Assembly: GCF_018373095.1 (NCBI RefSeq)
Contig: NZ_JAHAHT010000055.1
Coordinates: 1-11,377, forward strand
DNA from: Haemophilus parahaemolyticus
GTDB taxonomy: Bacteria > Pseudomonadota > Gammaproteobacteria > Enterobacterales > Pasteurellaceae
Direction: 5' to 3'
DNA length: 11,377 nt
How positions within the stretch are numbered: position 1 is the stretch's first letter; the number at the start of each line of letters is the position of its first letter. The translations under genes and the position numbers were made by a program. The notes under the pieces are model-generated. The model made no database searches. It was not told the origin of the DNA and worked only from the letters and a program-made list of their open reading frames with translations. This document shows, in pieces, positions 6,458 to 11,377 of this stretch.

Positions 6458-6823
6458 TTACGTATAACACCTCTCCAATACCCCCCTCATAAAATTTAAC
6501 ACCATAAACACGGTGATAACACCGTTTATACCGAACATCATGATCATGAACACGGTGGCGATAATGCTGATAATGTCGCCGATTTCGAACCAAACTAACA
6601 CCGTTAAGGTAATAACTGAAATCGTGGCGATAAAGCAGGAAACGAAAACTAAGCTGTTGAGTGAAAAAGGGTTTGCTAATTTATGGTTGGCAAACTTACG
6701 CTCATAATGCCCAAAATGTTTACGCTTAATATAGGCTATCGAATGAAATTCAATAATTGATTTGTAATAACACTCTTTCAGCTTGAATTTATAAATTAAG
6801 TACCAAAGAGGTAGTTTATGACT
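6458..6823 (-). pseudogene. Decayed small membrane-protein gene downstream of parC
   Basis: The minus strand is open for 121 codons from just after a TAA (6826-6824) to a TAA at 6460-6458, but has no usable start codon. It reads SHKLPLWYLIYKFKLKECYY, then IAYIKRKHFGHYERKFANHK and LANPFSLNSL. Two strongly hydrophobic segments follow, roughly LVFVSCFIATISVITLTVLV and IISIIATVFMIMMFGINGVI, and the end is MRGVLERCYT. A basic front part with two membrane helices looks like a real protein, not a shadow. A possible missing front, DKTQRKVINYLFGT, lies in another frame just after the parC stop, which suggests a frameshift near 6796-6805 and loss of the start. Its position close behind parC suggests it was once co-transcribed. 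I do not recognise the family and assign no function. Confidence 0.45.
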
Positions 6824-6844
6824 TTACGTTGTGTTTTATCCTGA

Positions 6845-9085
6845 TTACTCTAAAATTTCTATTACAGAGTGCTCATTCAAGCCTCTCACTTGAGTGCCTT
6901 TTCTCGCTCTTTCCCCTTGATATTTTTCAATGTCGGCAGGTTTTAGGGTGATTTTGCGTTTGCCTGAAACAAACACAAGCGATTGATTTGGTTTAAGTAA
7001 TAATAAATGAGCCAAATATTCTTCGCCTGATTTTGAAGCTTGGGCGGAAATATTGATAATTTTGTTTCCTTTGCCTTTGGAAAGAGTTGGTAGTTCGCTT
7101 AATGGGAATACCAACATTCTACCCACATTACTGATCGCTACAAGAGAGCATTTTTCTTCCAGCGAGACAAGTTGTGGAGGTAGTGCTTTTGCATTTTCTG
7201 TTAAAGAAATGACCGCTTTACCCGCCTTGTTACGAGAGATTAAATCTTCAAAAGTACAAATGAAACCATAGCCTGAGTTGGATGCCATCAAAACATTTTC
7301 GGTAGGTTGTCCCATTAAGACTTGCTGAATTTCTGCACCTTCTGGCAAGGTAATCTTACTTGTAAGTGGCTCGCCTTGTGAGCGAGCAGAAGGCAGTGAG
7401 GTTGGATCAATCGTATAAACTCGTCCCGTGCTATCTAAGAACACTACAGGCTGATTGCTGCGACCGTGAGCGTGAGCCAGATATTGGTCGCCTGCACGGT
7501 ATGCTAAGCCTTTCACGTCAATGTCGTGTCCTTTTGCACAACGCACCCAGCCTTTTTCCGATAAAATGACAGTAACATCTTCAGTTGGTGTGAGATCTGC
7601 TTCTGAAATGGCTTTTGCTTCCGTACGCTCTACAAAAATAGATCTCCGTGGTGAAGCGAATGTTTCTGCATCAGTCTGAATTTCTTTTTTAATAAGCGTG
7701 TTTAATCGGCGTTCCGAACCTAATAAAACTTGTAGTTCATTTCGCTCTTTTTCTAGTGCATTTTGTTCTGCTTTAAGCGTGGTTTCTTCTAGTTTTGCTA
7801 GGTTGCGTAAGCGTAGGTTTAAAATCGCATCAGCTTGAATTTCGCTTAATCCAAAACGAGCCATTAATATGGCTTTAGGTTCATCTTCATTGCGGATAAT
7901 CTCAATCACTTCGTTAATGTTTAAGAACGCTATAATTAAGCCTTCAATGATATGCAAGCGGTCTAAAATTTTATCTAATCGGTAATTGAGACGGCGAGTA
8001 ACGGTCACACGGCGAAAACTCAGCCACTCAGTCAAGATAGTATGCAGGTTTTTCACCGCAGGTTTGCCATCTAAACCAATCATATTCATATTGATGCGGA
8101 AGCTTTTTTCGAGCTCAGTTGTCGCAAACAGATGATCCATCAATGCATCAAAATCAATACGATTTGAGCGAGGCATAATCACGATTCGAATTGGATTTTC
8201 GTGGTTTGATTCATCGCGAACATCATCCACCATTGGTAGTTTTTTGTTCTTCATTTGAGCAGCAATTTGTTCAATGATTTTTGATGGCGAGGTTTGATAT
8301 GGCAGAGCGTTAATTACAATTTTGCCATCTTCTTTTTGCCAAACCGCACGGGTCTTGATTGAGCCACGTCCTTGTTCGTAGATTTTTGCTATCTCCGCTT
8401 TTGGTGTGATAATTTCCGCTTGCGTTGGGTAGTCAGGTCCTTGCACAACACTCAAAATATCCTTTAATGTTACATTCGGATTATCCAACAACATCACACA
8501 GGCATCTGCCAATTCATTAATGTTGTGAGGCGGAATATCGGTTGCCATCCCCACGGCAATTCCTGTTGAACCGTTCAATAAAATATGTGGCAAGCGAGAA
8601 GGGAATGCTACAGGTTCGATTTTTGAACCATCAAAATTAGGTTTGAAATCTACCGTGCCTTGGTCAATCTCAGAAAGTAAAATGGATGAAAATTTGGTTA
8701 AGCGTGCTTCAGTATAACGATACGCCGCCGCATCATCTTCTAAGCTACCCCAGTTTCCTTGACCATCAATTAGCGGGTAGCGGAAGGTAAAATCTTGTGC
8801 CATTCCCACCATTGCACCATAACAAGCAGAGTCGCCGTGTGGGTGGAATTTACCTAACACATCACCGACGGTACGAGCTGCTTTGGCATATTTTGCATTG
8901 GCATTTAAGCCTAATTCAGACATAGCATAGATAATGCGACGTTGTACGGGTTTTAAACCATCGCCAATAAATGGTAACGCCCTATCCATAATCACATACA
9001 TTGAATAATTGAGGTAAGCGTCTTCAGTAAAACGCTTAATTGGCATTTGTTCAACGCCTTCGTAATTGATAATGGTATTGTTCAT
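6845..9085 (-). CDS. parC: DNA topoisomerase IV subunit A
   Basis: ParC, with ParE, decatenates daughter chromosomes and relaxes supercoils. From the chosen ATG the protein has 746 residues (E. coli 752). The breakage-reunion domain carries YLNYSMYVIMDRALPFIGDG (24-43), GKFHPHGDSACY (78-89) and the catalytic tyrosine Tyr124 in RYTEARL. GSTGIAVGMATDIPPHN and the coiled-coil stretch follow, then the C-terminal beta-pinwheel (SNQPVVFLDSTGR, GYGFICTFEDLI, SKGKGNKIIN). The start at 9085 gives MNNTIINYEGVEQMP, like other Pasteurellaceae ParC as I recall them. An upstream in-frame GTG at 9145 would add 20 unlikely residues. The ribosome binding site is weak (AAAAG). In the quinolone-resistance region Ser86 is kept, but residue 90, glutamate in E. 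coli (Glu84), is glycine (GGT). parE is not adjacent. The segment around residues 110-123 is also more divergent from E. coli than the rest. Confidence 0.97.
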   Translation of the reverse strand: MNNTIINYEGVEQMPIKRFTEDAYLNYSMYVIMDRALPFIGDGLKPVQRRIIYAMSELGLNANAKYAKAARTVGDVLGKFHPHGDSACYGAMVGMAQDFTFRYPLIDGQGNWGSLEDDAAAYRYTEARLTKFSSILLSEIDQGTVDFKPNFDGSKIEPVAFPSRLPHILLNGSTGIAVGMATDIPPHNINELADACVMLLDNPNVTLKDILSVVQGPDYPTQAEIITPKAEIAKIYEQGRGSIKTRAVWQKEDGKIVINALPYQTSPSKIIEQIAAQMKNKKLPMVDDVRDESNHENPIRIVIMPRSNRIDFDALMDHLFATTELEKSFRINMNMIGLDGKPAVKNLHTILTEWLSFRRVTVTRRLNYRLDKILDRLHIIEGLIIAFLNINEVIEIIRNEDEPKAILMARFGLSEIQADAILNLRLRNLAKLEETTLKAEQNALEKERNELQVLLGSERRLNTLIKKEIQTDAETFASPRRSIFVERTEAKAISEADLTPTEDVTVILSEKGWVRCAKGHDIDVKGLAYRAGDQYLAHAHGRSNQPVVFLDSTGRVYTIDPTSLPSARSQGEPLTSKITLPEGAEIQQVLMGQPTENVLMASNSGYGFICTFEDLISRNKAGKAVISLTENAKALPPQLVSLEEKCSLVAISNVGRMLVFPLSELPTLSKGKGNKIINISAQASKSGEEYLAHLLLLKPNQSLVFVSGKRKITLKPADIEKYQGERARKGTQVRGLNEHSVIEILE
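7954..7963 (+). repeat. DNA uptake signal-like sequence inside parC
   Basis: GCAAGCGGTC, 9 of 10 bases of the A. pleuropneumoniae-type core ACAAGCGGTC, is followed by an A/T-rich tail (TAAAATTTTA) as in genuine uptake signals. Confidence 0.55.
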
Positions 9086-9154
9086 AACTTTTAGATTGAT
9101 TACAAAAAATGTTTTATTTTCTATGATCTGTGGATATTTGTCCACTTAAAATAA

Positions 9155-9164
9155 ATAAGCGGTC
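9155..9164 (+). repeat. DNA uptake signal-like sequence upstream of parC
   Basis: ATAAGCGGTC, 9 of 10 bases of the A. pleuropneumoniae-type core, is followed by GTTTTTT, in keeping with the T-rich tail of that signal. It is intergenic and lies between the divergent parC and pnp genes. The rest of 9086-9250 shows no convincing parC promoter; a TATAAA on the minus strand near 9208-9213 lacks a -35. Confidence 0.55.
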
Positions 9165-9251
9165 GTTTTTTCATTCCTCTTTACGAAATGATGAGATGCC
9201 GAGGAATTTTATAAAAAGCAAAAATAGTAGGCGATTTTGTGTGAAAAAGAC

Positions 9252-9259
9252 TGTATAAT
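9252..9259 (+). promoter_or_regulatory. Promoter -10 of pnp
   Basis: A perfect TATAAT (9254-9259) is preceded by TG, but directly adjacent, not one base away as in a classical extended -10. No good -35 is seen at 16-18 bases. The expected start near 9266 coincides with the first base of the leader hairpin. Confidence 0.6.
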
Positions 9260-9265
9260 GCGAGC

Positions 9266-9372
9266 GTTTTATTTCCGATTTGTAGAGGCGGCTATCAAAA
9301 GCGATTTGTTTAGCGTTTATTTGAGAATGAACGAAATCGTTTTTGCTAGTCGCAATTTGTAAGAAATAAAAC
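9266..9372 (+). promoter_or_regulatory. Long structured leader of pnp, probable RNase III autoregulatory site
   Basis: The leader folds on itself from the predicted transcript start. GTTTTATTTC (9266-9275) pairs perfectly with GAAATAAAAC (9363-9372). Inside an internal loop (12 and 9 bases), 9288-9294 pairs with 9347-9353. After one mismatch, CAAAAGCGATTT (9296-9307) pairs with AAATCGTTTTTG (9334-9345). After a 6-base bulge, CGTTTATT (9314-9321) pairs with AATGAACG (9326-9333) around the loop TGAG. That makes 37 pairs including three G-T wobbles. In E. coli the pnp leader hairpin is cut by RNase III and PNPase then removes the short duplex strand to destabilise its own message. This architecture suggests the same control. 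There is no T-run after it, so it is not a terminator. Confidence 0.7.
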
Positions 9373-9377
9373 TAAAT

Positions 9378-9399
9378 TTTAATCAAAATTTAATCAAAA
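9378..9399 (+). repeat. Two tandem 11-base repeats in the pnp leader
   Basis: TTTAATCAAAA occurs twice in exact tandem between the leader hairpin and the AAGGA ribosome binding site (9404-9408). The stretch is unstructured and A/U-rich, as favoured by ribosomal protein S1 or PNPase binding, but it may be simple low complexity. Confidence 0.5.
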
Positions 9400-9415
9400 A
9401 TTTAAGGATTTAGTT

Positions 9416-11377
9416 ATGACTCCAATTGTTAGACAATTTAAATATGGTCAGCACACTGTGACCTTAGAAACAGGTGCAATCGCACGCCAAGCTACTGCAG
9501 CAGTAATGGCAAGTATGGATGATACAACCGTTTTTGTGACCGTTGTGGCAAAAAAAGAGGTTAAAGAAGGTCAAGATTTTTTCCCTTTAACCGTTGATTA
9601 CCAAGAGCGTACTTACGCAGCAGGTCGTATTCCTGGTGGTTTCTTCAAACGTGAAGGTCGCCCATCTGAAGGTGAAACATTAGTGGCTCGTTTAATTGAC
9701 CGCCCAGTTCGCCCACTTTTTCCTGAAGGTTTTTTCAACGAAATTCAAGTGATTGCAACGGTGGTTTCTGTAAACCCACAAATCAGCCCAGATTTAGTCG
9801 CAATGATTGGTGCATCAGCAGCACTTTCACTTTCTGGCGTACCTTTCAATGGTCCAATCGGTGCAGCTCGCGTTGGTTTTATTAATGATCAATTCGTATT
9901 AAACCCAACTACCTCAGAGCAAAAATTAAGCCGTTTAGACCTTGTTGTTGCAGGTACAGATAAAGCGGTGTTAATGGTGGAATCTGAAGCGGATATTTTA
10001 ACGGAAGAGCAAATGCTTTCAGCGGTGGTATTTGGTCATCAACAACAACAAGTAGTGATTGAGAATATCAAAGAATTCGTAAAAGAAGCAGGCAAACCAC
10101 GCTGGGATTGGGTTGCACCAGAGCCAAATACAGATTTGATCAACAAAGTAAAAGCGTTGGCAGAAAGCCGTATCGGTGATGCTTATCGTATCACTGAAAA
10201 ACAAGCACGTTACGAACAAATCGACACTATCAAAGCAGAAGTAATTGCTACGTTAACCGCAGAAGATGAAACCGTTTCTGAAGGTGCAATTATTGATATT
10301 ATTACTGCATTGGAAAGCCAAATCGTACGTAGCCGTATCATTGCAGGTGAACCACGTATTGATGGTCGTACTGTAGATACCGTTCGTGCCTTAGATATTT
10401 GCACAGGTGTATTACCACGCACTCACGGTTCAGCAATCTTTACTCGTGGCGAAACTCAAGCATTAGCGGTGGCAACTTTAGGTACAGAACGCGACGCACA
10501 AATCATTGATGAATTAACTGGCGAAAAATCAGATCGCTTCTTATTCCACTACAACTTCCCTCCATACTCAGTGGGTGAAACAGGTCGTATCGGTTCGCCA
10601 AAACGTCGTGAAATCGGTCACGGTCGTTTAGCTAAGCGTGGTGTGTTAGCAGTAATGCCAAGTGCAGAAGAATTCCCGTATGTTGTGCGTGTAGTATCTG
10701 AAATCACTGAGTCAAACGGTTCTTCTTCAATGGCTTCTGTGTGTGGTGCTTCTCTTGCGTTAATGGATGCGGGTGTGCCAATTAAAGCAGCAGTCGCAGG
10801 CATCGCAATGGGCTTGGTAAAAGAAGAAGAAAAATTTGTAGTGCTTTCAGATATTTTAGGGGATGAGGATCATTTAGGCGATATGGACTTTAAAGTGGCG
10901 GGTACACGTGAAGGTGTGACTGCACTTCAAATGGATATCAAAATTGAAGGTATTACCCCTGAGATTATGCAAATTGCGTTGAACCAAGCGAAAGGTGCCC
11001 GTATGCACATCTTAAACGTGATGGAACAGGCAATTCCAGCACCGCGTGTGGATATTTCAGACTACGCACCGCGTATTCACACAATGAAAATTGATCCGAA
11101 GAAAATCAAAGATGTGATTGGTAAAGGTGGTGCAACCATTCGTGCATTAACCGAAGAAACAGGTACTTCAATAGATATTGACGATGATGGTACAGTGAAA
11201 ATTGCAGCAACTGACAACAATGCAGCGAAAACGGTTATGGCTCGTATCGAAGAAATCGTGGCAGAAGTGGAAGTGAATGCAATTTATAAAGGTAAAGTGA
11301 CTCGAGTGGTTGATTTCGGTGCATTTGTTTCGATTCTAGGCGGTAAAGAAGGTCTGGTTCACATTTCACAGATCACA
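9416..11377 (+). CDS. pnp: Polyribonucleotide nucleotidyltransferase (PNPase), 3' end outside window
   Basis: PNPase degrades RNA 3' to 5' by phosphorolysis and is part of the RNA degradosome in enterobacteria. The window holds 654 codons of about 710. The order is: first RNase PH domain (about 1-210, with GGFFKREGRPSEGETL and RLIDRPVRPLFPEGF), helical domain (about 240-310), second catalytic RNase PH domain (about 315-545), KH domain with GKGG at 569-572, and the beginning of the S1 domain (from GKVTRVVDFGAFV, 626). The catalytic loop SDILGDEDHLGDMDF is complete; Asp483 and Asp489 correspond to E. coli Asp486 and Asp492. The start has AAGGA seven bases upstream. Unlike the E. coli rpsO-pnp operon, rpsO is not upstream: the gene has its own promoter and diverges from parC. 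The reading frame is intact up to the edge. Confidence 0.98.
   Translation, partial: MTPIVRQFKYGQHTVTLETGAIARQATAAVMASMDDTTVFVTVVAKKEVKEGQDFFPLTVDYQERTYAAGRIPGGFFKREGRPSEGETLVARLIDRPVRPLFPEGFFNEIQVIATVVSVNPQISPDLVAMIGASAALSLSGVPFNGPIGAARVGFINDQFVLNPTTSEQKLSRLDLVVAGTDKAVLMVESEADILTEEQMLSAVVFGHQQQQVVIENIKEFVKEAGKPRWDWVAPEPNTDLINKVKALAESRIGDAYRITEKQARYEQIDTIKAEVIATLTAEDETVSEGAIIDIITALESQIVRSRIIAGEPRIDGRTVDTVRALDICTGVLPRTHGSAIFTRGETQALAVATLGTERDAQIIDELTGEKSDRFLFHYNFPPYSVGETGRIGSPKRREIGHGRLAKRGVLAVMPSAEEFPYVVRVVSEITESNGSSSMASVCGASLALMDAGVPIKAAVAGIAMGLVKEEEKFVVLSDILGDEDHLGDMDFKVAGTREGVTALQMDIKIEGITPEIMQIALNQAKGARMHILNVMEQAIPAPRVDISDYAPRIHTMKIDPKKIKDVIGKGGATIRALTEETGTSIDIDDDGTVKIAATDNNAAKTVMARIEEIVAEVEVNAIYKGKVTRVVDFGAFVSILGGKEGLVHISQIT

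Noticed and set aside
6490..6545. Repeated ACACGGTG / ACACCG motifs suggesting an operator
   Set aside because: They fall in the membrane-protein remnant, where repeated V-I-T-V-F codons explain them.
6336..6593. 85-codon minus-strand frame across the grpE terminator
   Set aside because: It overlaps the grpE end and terminator and is out of frame with the more protein-like remnant ending at 6458.
9086..9145. GTG at 9145 as the parC start
   Set aside because: It adds 20 residues not expected in ParC, has no Shine-Dalgarno, and the ATG at 9085 gives the usual N-terminus and length.
9131..9146. GTGGA/TCCAC inverted repeat upstream of parC
   Set aside because: It has only five pairs around a 6-base loop in A/T-rich leader DNA and no second copy, so there is no support for an operator.
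1..11377. CRISPR array, tRNA, rRNA, complete insertion sequence or toxin-antitoxin pair
   Set aside because: No regularly spaced repeats, cloverleaf, transposase motifs or paired small genes were found by reading.

Overview
The window looks like a chromosomal segment from a gamma-proteobacterium of the family Pasteurellaceae. Three things suggest this: the protein types (MazG, lipoprotein PotD, GrpE, ParC, PNPase), the low GC content, and several copies of the core AAGCGGT. Some of these copies continue as GCAAGCGGTC or ATAAGCGGTC followed by an A/T-rich tail, which is the Actinobacillus pleuropneumoniae / Mannheimia type of DNA uptake signal. The Haemophilus influenzae type (AAGTGCGGT) was not seen. 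The species cannot be named from the sequence alone.

Layout. Positions 1-1091 are a graveyard of three adjacent broken genes: a CjaA-like amino-acid-binding protein with a nonsense codon and a scrambled front, a fragment of an unrecognised (possibly phage-derived) gene with two frameshifts, and on the minus strand a collapsed cpxR response regulator. The cpxR remnant has lost its middle between two short repeats and also carries a 1-base frameshift and a nonsense codon. Intact genes follow: mazG (minus), a TonB-dependent siderophore receptor (plus), an orphan potD lipoprotein (minus), grpE (plus), parC (minus) and the first 654 codons of pnp (plus, running off the right edge). Between grpE and parC lies a decayed membrane-protein reading frame that probably once followed parC in the same transcript.

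Regulation. The receptor and potD converge on a bidirectional terminator. potD and grpE diverge from a 232-base intergenic region in which a good sigma-70 promoter for potD overlaps a sigma-32-like promoter for grpE. parC and pnp diverge from a 330-base region. There the pnp leader, from its predicted transcription start, folds into one long hairpin like the RNase III-dependent autoregulatory leader known for E. coli pnp.

The intact genes are single housekeeping or uptake functions (nucleotide clean-up, iron uptake, polyamine uptake, protein folding, chromosome decatenation, RNA turnover) and do not form one pathway. I found no new defence system, CRISPR array, complete mobile element, tRNA or rRNA. 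The most noteworthy items are the pnp leader structure, the stepwise wreck of cpxR, a glycine at the acidic quinolone-resistance position of ParC, and the broken gene downstream of parC.
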